Source of the DNA: a bacterium
GTDB taxonomy: Bacteria; Actinomycetota; Acidimicrobiia; Acidimicrobiales; CATQHL01
Assembly (NCBI GenBank): GCA_026713745.1
Contig: JAPONU010000015.1
Span: 1-24,713, forward strand
DNA: 24,713 nucleotides
Direction: 5' to 3'
In this document: in pieces, positions 14,828 through 23,234 of the stretch
Layout of the letters: every line of letters begins with the position of its first letter
Numbering within the stretch: position 1 is the stretch's first letter
Translations under genes and position numbers: made by a program
The notes under the pieces: generated by a model
What the model saw: only the letters and a program-made list of their open reading frames with translations
Database searches by the model: none
Told to the model about the DNA's origin: nothing

Positions 14828-15036
14828 CGTGCGAGCCCGGGCCGGCCCCGCCGCGCCCGCGTCCGCCGGTCTCGACGGCTGGCCCTCGGCCGGATGCCCG
14901 GTTGACGGGCCACCCCCCACTCCAATCAGGGTACGTCCGGTCGGGCGCGCCAATCCCTGCCGGCGGTGAATAGGGGTACTTCCGCGAGCACCCGTCCTCC
15001 CGAGAACCGGCCTGCCACTAGAACAGCCGTACTCTG

Positions 15037-15042
15037 TAGATT
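15037..15042 (+). promoter_or_regulatory. Candidate -10 of the vWA/tubulin-like cassette
   Basis: TAGATT lies 9 bases before ATG 15052 in the only AT-richer part of the divergent intergenic region. It would transcribe the small membrane protein and the three large genes. There is no clear -35. Confidence 0.35.
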
Positions 15043-15145
15043 TAGGTACAGATGGATTCCAGCGGCAAGACCGGAGGTGGCGGTCCGAGCGCAGGCCGGC
15101 GCTGCAGTCTCCGGGCGGGACGCCCCCCCGGGTCGCGACCGAGGT

Positions 15146-15628
15146 GTGAGCTTCCTCGCGGCGGTGCTTGTGCCTGAGCAACCTCCGCCGCGGCGCCGCC
15201 CGCCGCCGCGGCAGTCGACGAGCCCGCCGGCGCGCCGGCCGCCCCCGCGCAGGGGCCGCTCGTCGGCGGTGCCGCCTCCCGGACGTAGCGCGATCCGGCG
15301 GCCGGCGCCGGGTGGGCCCGCGCCGCGGCCACCGGTGGTACCGGCGGTGGCGGTCCTGGCGTCGACTGTCTGCGCTCTGGTCCTTCTCGGTTTCGTGAGT
15401 TGGAGCGCCAACAGCGCTGGATTCCTGCTCGGCGCGCTCGGCGGTCCGCTCCTGCTCGTCGGGTTTCTCGTGGTCGACGCCGGTCGGCGCGCCGGGGAGA
15501 CGTTCGGCGAATGGCGGTGGCTACCGAGCCGGCCCACCGTGTCCGCCCTGGCGCTCGCGGGGTGGACGGCCGGCGCCGCGCACGGCTGGTTCCTCGCCAA
15601 GGAGATGACGCGATGGCTGGCCGGCTGA
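15146..15628 (+). CDS. Small Pro/Arg-rich three-helix membrane protein at the head of the cassette
   Basis: The protein has about 160 residues from GTG 15146. Residues 12-63 are a disordered, proline- and arginine-rich tail (PPPRRRPPPRQSTSPPARRP). Three hydrophobic helices follow at about 64-86 (VVPAVAVLASTVCALVLLGF), 90-111 (AGFLLGALGGPLLLVGFLVV) and 131-151 (TVSALALAGWTAGAAHGWFL). It is probably an inner membrane protein with a long cytoplasmic basic tail. The start is uncertain: GTG 15146 has no spaced ribosome site, while a leaderless ATG at 15052 would be in frame if one base of the C7 run at 15123-15129 were absent. The stop is 16 bases before the vWA gene, so they are likely co-transcribed. 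I recognise no family. Confidence 0.65.
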   Translation: MSFLAAVLVPEQPPPRRRPPPRQSTSPPARRPPPRRGRSSAVPPPGRSAIRRPAPGGPAPRPPVVPAVAVLASTVCALVLLGFVSWSANSAGFLLGALGGPLLLVGFLVVDAGRRAGETFGEWRWLPSRPTVSALALAGWTAGAAHGWFLAKEMTRWLAG

Positions 15629-15644
15629 GTCGGGGTGGCAGGCG

Positions 15645-18600
15645 GTGACGCGGATGCCGTTCGCGACCGCCGCGGGACGATCCGAGGCCGGTCGGCTGAG
15701 CCGGCGTTGCCGTCGCGGCGTGGCGGTGGTGGCGGCGATGACGGTCCTGACTGCGGGGTTGACCCTGGCCCTTGCCGCCGGCCCGCTGCGAGCCCAGGCC
15801 GAGACCGCCGATTGGCAGCCGTGCGCCTCGGCCGCGGCCAACGGCCGTATCGAGCGGGTCGAGATCATGCTCGCTCTCGACCGCTCCGGCTCACTCCGGA
15901 ACGTGGATCCCTACGACACCCTGCGGCGCGACGCCGTGCGTGGCACCCGCGAACGGCTCGCGTCGCTGCAGGAATCGATCTCGGAACTGCTCGGCGGGGT
16001 TGGCTCCGGTCTCGACTTCGGCATCAACGTGGCGCTGATCGCCTTCAACACCACGGCCGAGGCGCTCGCCGGTTTCGCTCCTGTCGGTTCGGACCATCCG
16101 TCCGATGTGGCCATCGACGCGGCGCTCGGCGCGAGGGGCGACACTGACTACGGCCCAGCCGTCGAGCAGGCGCTGGTTCGGTTCGAGAACGCGCCCAATG
16201 CCGACTCCGATACCACATGTCGCATCCTGGTGCTGTTCACCGACGGGATCCTGGACCGTTACGACACGGCCGCCGGGGGCAGGCCGGCGTTGGAGGACCG
16301 GGCGACGACACATGTCTCCGAACTGCTGGCCGATCTGTGCGGCACCGATCCGGACCGGAGTCGCTACCGGCAGCGTATGGAGGACCTCGGTGTGTCCACC
16401 TACGTCGCCGTGTTGAAGGGACCGGACTTCGACCGGGGCGCCGGCGGCTCGCACCTCGACTTTCTGGCAAGGTCCTCAAAGCAAATCATCCTTGCCGTGA
16501 CCGGCCACGGTGACTCGCCGCTGCTGGGCGGTGTGACCGCTGCTTCCGGCTGCGAGTCTTGGTCCGATGTGCAGGCAGGCAAGGTCATCGAGATCGAGGA
16601 CATCGGCGCCCTCACCGGCGAGCTGGGGATTGCCGTCGGCGAGGTCGGGCTGGCCGTGCGCCAACCCCGCATCAGTTGCTCGCGGCCGCCGACGATCAAG
16701 GACCCGTTCGAGGACGAGTGGCCGCACCGGCTGATCGTCGGGGACCCCGCAGCAGAGTCGATCTGCACGCTCCCTGCTCCGTTCGACGGTGAGATCGTGC
16801 TGAATCTCGTAGGCGGAGGTCTGCCGGCAGGCGTGGAGTGGCTGATCGACGATGGGGATGACGGGGTCGAGCCGGCCGCGAGCCGCCGGCTCAGCGCCGG
16901 TGACGCCGACCTGTCCTTCAATATCATCTCGGGCCGGCTGCCGGAGGACGAGCCGGTCGCTGCGGTCGCCGGCGCCGCGGTCGAGATCGCGGCCACGTGG
17001 TACCCCGAGCAACTGCCGGATTGGCCGGAGCAGCCGACAGAAGTGCCGTTGGTGACGACGGTGCTGCGGTTCGACGTGCCCGACCGCGAGGCGTACTGGG
17101 TCGAGCGACTCATCGATTGCTTCGAGTCTCAGTGGGCGAGTTGGGACGAGGCAGCCGGTGGCACCCGGGCCCGGGCCGCTGAGTTGTGCACCGTCGGTGT
17201 CCCACCCGCCGGGTATTTCGAGATGGTCTTCGTGGCCGCGGAGGCCAACGTGCTGGAGTGGTGGGCGTCACAACCAGCGCTCGGCGGTGCTGATCCCGAG
17301 AGGCTGCCACGCGACGAGCCGATCCTCCTCGTGCACGATGACGTGCCGATCGCGCTCGGTGGCATGTCACAGATTCTCGCCACACCCGACGTCCCGCCCG
17401 TGGGGTTCGAGGACGGTGTCCGTTTCACGTTCGTCTGGCGCTCGACACGGGGGGCCGAACTGGCGAACCGCTCGAAGGACGTCGAGATCAATGTGCCGAG
17501 GCCCGCTACGCCCGATCTGCTCGAGTGCGAGGCCGAGGCCCAGGTGACCGCCGCTCGCCAGAACCCGTCCGGCGAATGGGCCTTGGTCGTCGACACCGGT
17601 TGCAGGTTGCTGTCCCCGCCGCAGGGCGCCGTCCGGGCGACGGTCCCCGGCGATGTCCGCGGCGAGGCCTGGAAATTGGTGGATCCCCCGGCGGCCGGCG
17701 AGGAGAGTTGGCTCCCTCGTGACGACATCGTCCTGACCCCATCGGCGCAGCATCACACCCTGTTCGTCCGCGTCGGACACCCCGAACTGGTCGACCTCAT
17801 CGGCGACGACGTCGAGTTCACGCTGGCGGCGACCTGGTCCGGCGGAGGGTCCGCAGTTCTGGACGAGCAGCGGGAGCCACGAACCGCGACCGTGTACCTG
17901 CCCGTGCCTCGATGCGAATTCCGGGTTGAGGCCGTTCGAGTGGATGTGGATCCGTCCGGCGGCGGTCGACCCGAGCAGCGGGCGCGGGTGGCGAACCTCT
18001 GCGAGATCGATCCACCGCCCAACGGCCGCCTGGAGGTCCGTACCGCCGACGCGCCGCCGGGCCCGGACCTCTCGTGGCGTCCGGTGCGCGACGGCGATGC
18101 CACCGATGTCCTGATCGTGGAACCGGGGGACGGTCTGGTCTCCGTCGAAGCCACCTCGGGGCCGCTTGCGCCGGGGCTGATTCGCCCCTTCGAGACCGGG
18201 ATCGATGTCTATCTGAACTGGCAGTCGGCGCGAGGCCACTCTTCCGGGAGCGGCCGGCGCATGATGGTGGCCGTCCCCGAGGAGCCGCCCGAACTGTTGG
18301 ACTGCTCCGGTGAGCCGGGGGCGCGCCGGTCCGGTGGAGAGGTGCCCGAGGTTCCGCTCACAGTCGACACCGGCTGCGTTCTGCCTGCCCCTGAGGCCGG
18401 TGTGGTTACGCTCGGGGTGGAAGGCTCCGTTGCCGGCGTGAGCTGGCGGTTGCCCGGGCCGGTGAGCCTGACGCCGGGTCACGCCGACCATCGGGTCCTC
18501 ATCGAGTCCGCCGGCCCGCTGCCGAACGAACCTCTCCTCGCTGCGACGAGCTTCGAGTTGGTGGCGACCCTGACCCTCGACGGCTATGAACCTCCGGCCG

Positions 18601-19688
18601 ACCGCCACCGGCGCGACGTGACAGTGCGGCTCGATCGGCGCATCCGGATCCGTTGCCCAGGCACGCCGGAGGTCGTCGGCACCCCGATCGAGGTGCCCGA
18701 GGGACCGCTCACCGTCGACACCGGCTGCACGTTGCTGGCGCCGGGCGCCGGTGAGGTGACCGTCAGGGTCGACGGCGACGTGGCCGGCGTGCCGTGGGGA
18801 TTCCCCGGCGAGGTCCGGCTCAGCCCCGGCGACGACGACCTGCCGATCCTCATCGAGACCACCGCTCCGCTGCCGAACCGCCGCTACGAGACTGTCGCCG
18901 AGTTCGCCCTCGACGCCACGTGGCGCTCCCCCGACGGCCTCGAACAGAGCGTCGGCGAGCAGGCGCCACCGGAGGTCGCGGTGGATCTTCGGGCACGTCC
19001 GAACACGGGCGCTGCGGTGCTGATCGCCGTGGCTCTGCTCCTCGCGGGACTCCTGCTGGGCTGGCTGGTGCTCCGGGTGCTGGCGCGGCGGACCGGACGC
19101 CTGCCCAGGACGGGCGACTATCGATTCGTGCGGAGCGAGGTGCGAGCGCTGGCCACGCCAGGAGGGCGCGTGACGTTGCCCGACTTCGATGCGGCGTCAG
19201 CGCTCGCCGGCGGCTCCGAGCCCTTGGTGCGTCGCCGGGCACAGCTGAGAGCCGCAGGCCTCACGCTCCGCGCCCGGGTGCGCTGGTGGAGCCTCCACGA
19301 CCTCCTCGGCGGGGGACGTGTCGAGGCAGTCCTGCCGGATCGCCGCTCCCTGCTCGCGGCGGCGTCGCCTTCGTCCGGGGGGACCGGGTTCCTCCCACCG
19401 GGCCTCGCCGACGGAGCGGTGATCGTGGCGCTGGACCGGTCACCCACGGTCTCAAGAGGGGACGAGAGCGAACACCGCGGCCAGGTGTGGATCCTGATCC
19501 GCGGCACAGCGGCGAAGGACTCGACAGCGGAGAACGTGAGGCGACACCTCCGATCCGCGCTGGCCGAACTCGGCAGGCGCCTCGGCGGTGGCGCGGGCCC
19601 CCAACCCGACTCGGCACCGCCGGCTGCGGGAACCGGCGGCGACACCCCCGGCTCGGGGCGCCGCCCGCCGCCTCCCCCACCTCGATGA
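15645..19688 (+). CDS. Membrane-anchored von Willebrand A domain protein with six tandem ectodomain modules
   Basis: This is a 1347-residue protein. Residues 1-51 look like a long signal peptide (basic GRLSRRCRRG, then VAVVAAMTVLTAGLTLALAAG). Residues 72-260 are a vWA domain with a complete metal-ion-dependent adhesion site: DRSGS (D79, S81, S83), T167 in GDTDYG, and D200 in LFTDG. Residues 345-1119 are six tandem modules of about 115-147 residues, each with two cysteines. One transmembrane helix lies at about 1122-1145 (AAVLIAVALLLAGLLLGWLVL) and is followed by RR-rich residues. The remaining 200 residues, ending in a proline run, would be cytoplasmic. GTG 15645 follows GGGGTGG; ATG 15654 is an alternative. 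Its neighbour is a tubulin-like gene, as in the proposed FtsZl-1 membrane-remodelling systems. The ligand is unknown. Confidence 0.88.
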   Translation: MTRMPFATAAGRSEAGRLSRRCRRGVAVVAAMTVLTAGLTLALAAGPLRAQAETADWQPCASAAANGRIERVEIMLALDRSGSLRNVDPYDTLRRDAVRGTRERLASLQESISELLGGVGSGLDFGINVALIAFNTTAEALAGFAPVGSDHPSDVAIDAALGARGDTDYGPAVEQALVRFENAPNADSDTTCRILVLFTDGILDRYDTAAGGRPALEDRATTHVSELLADLCGTDPDRSRYRQRMEDLGVSTYVAVLKGPDFDRGAGGSHLDFLARSSKQIILAVTGHGDSPLLGGVTAASGCESWSDVQAGKVIEIEDIGALTGELGIAVGEVGLAVRQPRISCSRPPTIKDPFEDEWPHRLIVGDPAAESICTLPAPFDGEIVLNLVGGGLPAGVEWLIDDGDDGVEPAASRRLSAGDADLSFNIISGRLPEDEPVAAVAGAAVEIAATWYPEQLPDWPEQPTEVPLVTTVLRFDVPDREAYWVERLIDCFESQWASWDEAAGGTRARAAELCTVGVPPAGYFEMVFVAAEANVLEWWASQPALGGADPERLPRDEPILLVHDDVPIALGGMSQILATPDVPPVGFEDGVRFTFVWRSTRGAELANRSKDVEINVPRPATPDLLECEAEAQVTAARQNPSGEWALVVDTGCRLLSPPQGAVRATVPGDVRGEAWKLVDPPAAGEESWLPRDDIVLTPSAQHHTLFVRVGHPELVDLIGDDVEFTLAATWSGGGSAVLDEQREPRTATVYLPVPRCEFRVEAVRVDVDPSGGGRPEQRARVANLCEIDPPPNGRLEVRTADAPPGPDLSWRPVRDGDATDVLIVEPGDGLVSVEATSGPLAPGLIRPFETGIDVYLNWQSARGHSSGSGRRMMVAVPEEPPELLDCSGEPGARRSGGEVPEVPLTVDTGCVLPAPEAGVVTLGVEGSVAGVSWRLPGPVSLTPGHADHRVLIESAGPLPNEPLLAATSFELVATLTLDGYEPPADRHRRDVTVRLDRRIRIRCPGTPEVVGTPIEVPEGPLTVDTGCTLLAPGAGEVTVRVDGDVAGVPWGFPGEVRLSPGDDDLPILIETTAPLPNRRYETVAEFALDATWRSPDGLEQSVGEQAPPEVAVDLRARPNTGAAVLIAVALLLAGLLLGWLVLRVLARRTGRLPRTGDYRFVRSEVRALATPGGRVTLPDFDAASALAGGSEPLVRRRAQLRAAGLTLRARVRWWSLHDLLGGGRVEAVLPDRRSLLAAASPSSGGTGFLPPGLADGAVIVALDRSPTVSRGDESEHRGQVWILIRGTAAKDSTAENVRRHLRSALAELGRRLGGGAGPQPDSAPPAAGTGGDTPGSGRRPPPPPPR
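16677..19001 (+). repeat. Six tandem cysteine-paired modules in the vWA protein ectodomain
   Basis: Module starts, marked by the first cysteine codon, are at 16677, 17118, 17526, 17913, 18303 and 18654. Each has a second cysteine about 20-35 residues later, in a context such as VDTGCxLxxPxxG, and ends in a strand like FxLxATW. The last two modules are the most alike: both read LTVDTGC, then VxGVxW, PGxVxLxPG, LIExxxPLPN. The first two are diverged. The pattern suggests disulfide-bonded beta-sandwich (Ig-like) modules outside the cell. Confidence 0.75.
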
Positions 19689-19771
19689 TGAACGCAGTGA
19701 CGAGCACATCCCGCGCAAGCGGTCCACATCCACGGCCGCCGAGACCAGCGGAACCTCGACCGAAAGGCTGA
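19685..19771 (+). CDS. Possible 28-codon coupling peptide between vWA and tubulin-like genes
   Basis: ATG 19685 overlaps the vWA stop as ATGA. The frame runs 28 codons (MMNAVTSTSRASGPHPRPPR...) and stops at 19771, 6 bases before the tubulin-like ATG. There is no ribosome site, and the product is Pro/Arg-rich and low in complexity. It may simply be spacer sequence, or it may couple translation of the two large genes. Low confidence as a protein. Confidence 0.2.
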   Translation: MMNAVTSTSRASGPHPRPPRPAEPRPKG

Positions 19772-19777
19772 CAGCGC

Positions 19778-22700
19778 ATGTACAACCGCTTCCTCTTCAT
19801 CGGACTCGGCGGCTCCGGCGGCAAGACGCTCCGCTTCCTGAAGGATCAGATCCAACGCTGGATGAAGGCCCACGGTATCGAGGGCGACATCCCCTCCGGC
19901 TGGCAGTTCCTCCACATCGACGCGCCGCCGCAGCCCGACGGCGACGAGATCAACGACCGGGTCGCCCATCTGGCCGGCGACGAGTACGTCGGTCTGGTCC
20001 CGGTCGGCATCACGTTCGATGCCGTGCAGGCCCAACTCGACGCCTCGGACGCCCGGCGCGCCGAACTTCGCACCTGGAGGGTGGAGCCGACCGGTCTGAG
20101 GATTCCTATCGAGGCCGGCGCCGGTCAGTACCGCGCGGTCGGTCACAGCATCGGCACGCTCTACCTCAACGACATCAGGACCCGTATCGAGTCCAAGTTC
20201 AACAGTCTCAGCGCCAATGCGGCGGCCCGCGAGTTGAACTACGCCTATGCACGGGCGCAGGGCACAGACGCCGCTCCGATGGGCGGGATGCCGACCTACG
20301 TCTTTGTCGTCTCCTCCCTGGCGGGAGGCACGGGTGCCGGTCTCCTCAACAACGTGTGCGATCTCATCCGCAGCATGGATGCGGCCGCCGGGAGCAACCT
20401 CTTCGGGATCATCTACACCTCGGAGGTCTTCAACGTGCTGCCGGCAGCGACGAGGGCGGGAGTGCACGGCAACGGACTTGCGGCAGTGTGCGAACTGCTC
20501 AACGGTTACTGGTGGGGCGGCAATCCGACCGCGGGCGACGATGTCGTCGTGGAGCCCATCGACGATCCGTTCCTGCAGGCTGCCGGTGCCGTCGGGACGC
20601 TGACGTTCGGTGGACCCTCGTACCCGTTCCTCGTCGGCTTGCAGAACGCCGCAGGAGTCAACTTCGGCACGTTCGACGCGCTGTTCGAAGGGGTCGGTCG
20701 TGCGCTGCTCTCGTGGGTCACCGACGAGGAGGTCGCCGGATCGTTCGTCTCCTACACGATTGCCAATTTCAAGAACGCAGCCTCCTCCAACGTCAGGGGC
20801 GAGGCTCTCGTGGACTTGGGCGAGACCGGTGCTATCGGCCTGCCGCCGTTCTCGGCGCTCGGGTTCGCCCGTATTTCACTGGGCACCGACCACTTCGAGC
20901 GCTACGCCGTGGATCGGGTGGTCCGCGACTCCTATGAGCATCTCGTCGGCTACCACTTTGGCTCCGATGACGCAAAGCGGGTGGGCCGGGCACTCAACAG
21001 CAACGACCCGGAATTCATAGCCGGGAAGCTTGCCGAGAACCACGGCGTTTGGTTCCGGGGCGAGGTGGGTATCGACGAGACCGACTTCGAGCCCGGGCCG
21101 ATGCGGCGCGACCTATGGCCGCCCGCCGGCAGCATCGACCGGACAGGAGGGCTCTGCCTGGAGTACCAGCGCCAGATCTCCCAGGGTGCGTCCCTCGACG
21201 CGGGCGGCACCCGGGTGGCGAGCGAATGGCGAGGTCTCATCGACGCCGCCGTCGAGGACTACTTCGGTGACTACGCGCAGCAGGCCCGCGCCGACCTCGA
21301 CGAGCGGTCCCGCGCCTGGGTTGCCGACGTCGAGGGACGGGTGCTGAGCGCCGTCGGAACGGCGCTCGTGAGGTACGGGCTCCGGGTCACCGCCCGCCTC
21401 TGCAGTGACGCGGCGAGTCATCTGCGAACCGCGGTCGTCAACAACCTGCGCTCCGATGTCGTGGCGGATCTGAGGCACTGGGCCGACCAGTGGCGGGAGG
21501 AGGCGTCGCAGGAACTGCAGGGCGCCGGCGGAAGGCTCCGGGCCGACGATGCGAGGTTGCGGAAGTACCTCGAAACAGCGATTCACCATCGCAGCTTCGA
21601 ACTGGACGCGCTCGTTGCCGAGCGGGCCGCCGACCTGGCGTCAGAAGCGGCCGACCGCCTGTTCGACCCCATCGCTCAGGCGCTCGGCGACGCTTTCGGT
21701 CGGCTCCGCAACGATGAGAGATCGGGCACGGTCGACTTCGGGCCGCCCGAGAACGAGTTCAGCCTGATCGAGGTGTCGGAGTACCAGGAACTGTTCGATC
21801 GGCTCCTGCGGCAGACCTTCGGCGGCAGCGACTACGGGAGGCTGCGGGAAGCCGTCATCGGTTGTACTGCGTGCGATCCGCAGTCGGGCGACAGGTTCGT
21901 GGATCTGGCCCGCAGCTGGGCGCCGGGAGCGCGCTGGAGCGGTGCCTCGACGAACATCGACGTTGCCGTCTGTCGTACCAGGGAGGGTTCGGCGAGAGAA
22001 CTCCTGGTGCGCAGCGCCGCCGCCTGGCTGAACGACGAAGGCGGACCTTTCGGCGAACTCCTCGGGCTCAGCCTCCGCGACGCGCTCGACCCGGGTGCCG
22101 CAGCCGGGGCCTCTGTCACCGCGGCCGAGAGGCAGGAGTACCAGCGACGGTTCGTGGCCTGCGTGCCTGCCGCCATCGAGGCCGCCGCCCCGCTGGTGGA
22201 TCCGGATCCCACGCTGGCCGGTCTGGTGGGAACCGATGCCGGCAAAGGCTTGGTGTGGCACCTCAGCAAGCTGCCATTCGGGCTGGGCCGGGACGGCCCG
22301 CATCCCATGCAGGCAGCGGTCGAAGACGTTCTCTCCCCGAGGATCGGTGCGGATCGAGTGGCAGAACTCATGACCCACGATGAGCGCAGGCGGCACATCG
22401 ATATCGCCACGCAGCTGGCCGCACCACAATCGGTGCTGGCCCTGAAGTCCCTGCTCGGGCCGATCGCCGAGGACTGGGGCAAGCAGAAGGGGGTTGGGCC
22501 CGTCGCTCGGCAGCAGTTCTGGGAGCACCGTCGCGCACGGCCGCTGCAGCGGTTCGTGCCGGTTCCTCAGGCCCATCTGCGCGGCCTGGTACGCGGTTGG
22601 TTCACGGCGCGGATACTCGGCCTGCTGGAACCCTCGGGTACCGATGGGATGATCCTGATGGCTCGCGAGGATCGGAGCCCGGTGGCGTTCCCGAACCCCT

Positions 22701-23188
22701 CGCTGTCCTCCGCGCACCGCAACGACAGGCTCGGCCCGGTGCTGGAGGCCTTGGGCCTGGCCTACGTGGAGGTTGCCGAGCGCGGCAGCCTCGAACCGCT
22801 GGAGGCGTACGTCCAGTTGCTGGATCTGGGCAAGTCGGGCGACCGCGGCATCCTTCACTACGACAGCCTCAACGACCGGCTGGCTCGGTGGATCGAGTCC
22901 GGCCGGCGGGATCCCTGTGCTCTCGCCGGCATGAGTCCCGTGTCGTTGGCCGGCCTGTCCGAAGAGGCCACCTGGCAGGATCGCGCCAAGGCGGTTGCCG
23001 GCGTGCTCGACGAGGTCTGCTCGGGTTACGAGACCGAGTACGCCAAACTCGAGCAGGACTGGAACATGAACCCCGGCAAGCTGTCGAGGGCCCCGCTGTG
23101 GACCGGGCTGTGGCCGTTGATCGGCGAGGAACTGCAGCGGCTCCGTTTGGTCGTCGAGGGGCACACACCCGACGAGGGCCTGCGTTAG
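19778..23188 (+). CDS. Large tubulin/FtsZ-like GTPase-domain protein
   Basis: This is an 1136-residue protein. The N-terminus MYNRFLFIGLGGSGGKTLRFL matches the first nucleotide-binding glycine loop of the tubulin/FtsZ superfamily. Residues 176-191 (VVSSLAGGTGAGLLNN) carry the tubulin signature GGTGAG at 183-188. AGAGQYRAVGH (113-123) is another mark I associate with the large bacterial tubulin-like family. The GTPase domain covers roughly the first 400 residues. The remaining 700 or so are helical and unassigned, far longer than FtsZ (about 380-400 residues). There is no signal peptide or membrane helix, so it is cytoplasmic. ATG 19778 has GAAAGG 10 bases upstream. It lies 89 bases after the vWA gene. 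The proposed role is a filament or GTPase working at the membrane with the vWA protein (inference). Confidence 0.85.
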   Translation: MYNRFLFIGLGGSGGKTLRFLKDQIQRWMKAHGIEGDIPSGWQFLHIDAPPQPDGDEINDRVAHLAGDEYVGLVPVGITFDAVQAQLDASDARRAELRTWRVEPTGLRIPIEAGAGQYRAVGHSIGTLYLNDIRTRIESKFNSLSANAAARELNYAYARAQGTDAAPMGGMPTYVFVVSSLAGGTGAGLLNNVCDLIRSMDAAAGSNLFGIIYTSEVFNVLPAATRAGVHGNGLAAVCELLNGYWWGGNPTAGDDVVVEPIDDPFLQAAGAVGTLTFGGPSYPFLVGLQNAAGVNFGTFDALFEGVGRALLSWVTDEEVAGSFVSYTIANFKNAASSNVRGEALVDLGETGAIGLPPFSALGFARISLGTDHFERYAVDRVVRDSYEHLVGYHFGSDDAKRVGRALNSNDPEFIAGKLAENHGVWFRGEVGIDETDFEPGPMRRDLWPPAGSIDRTGGLCLEYQRQISQGASLDAGGTRVASEWRGLIDAAVEDYFGDYAQQARADLDERSRAWVADVEGRVLSAVGTALVRYGLRVTARLCSDAASHLRTAVVNNLRSDVVADLRHWADQWREEASQELQGAGGRLRADDARLRKYLETAIHHRSFELDALVAERAADLASEAADRLFDPIAQALGDAFGRLRNDERSGTVDFGPPENEFSLIEVSEYQELFDRLLRQTFGGSDYGRLREAVIGCTACDPQSGDRFVDLARSWAPGARWSGASTNIDVAVCRTREGSARELLVRSAAAWLNDEGGPFGELLGLSLRDALDPGAAAGASVTAAERQEYQRRFVACVPAAIEAAAPLVDPDPTLAGLVGTDAGKGLVWHLSKLPFGLGRDGPHPMQAAVEDVLSPRIGADRVAELMTHDERRRHIDIATQLAAPQSVLALKSLLGPIAEDWGKQKGVGPVARQQFWEHRRARPLQRFVPVPQAHLRGLVRGWFTARILGLLEPSGTDGMILMAREDRSPVAFPNPSLSSAHRNDRLGPVLEALGLAYVEVAERGSLEPLEAYVQLLDLGKSGDRGILHYDSLNDRLARWIESGRRDPCALAGMSPVSLAGLSEEATWQDRAKAVAGVLDEVCSGYETEYAKLEQDWNMNPGKLSRAPLWTGLWPLIGEELQRLRLVVEGHTPDEGLR

Positions 23189-23234
23189 GTGTGATGACCG
23201 GGCTGCGGAGGCACTCGGCGGCGAGGGGCGACGC

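Larger units (their letters stand above)
14770..15145. other. Divergent intergenic region between sufC2 and the vWA/tubulin cassette
   Basis: No gene is well supported for most of this region. It holds the leaderless -10 of sufC2 and the REP-like unit, followed by GC-rich sequence. Near the right end there is a candidate -10 (TAGATT, 15037-15042) for the plus-strand cassette, and an ATG at 15052 that opens a 41-codon frame (to 15177). The frame from GTG 14966 uses many rare AGG/AGA/TTT codons and does not look coding before about 15080. Confidence 0.55.

Noticed and set aside
14966..15145. N-terminal extension of the small membrane protein from GTG 14966
   Set aside because: Its codons include many rare AGG, AGA and TTT triplets, and it crosses the likely promoter, so it is probably not translated.
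17367..18608. 413-codon minus-strand frame antisense to the vWA protein
   Set aside because: Codon-position mirror of the vWA gene; no recognisable domain or ribosome site.
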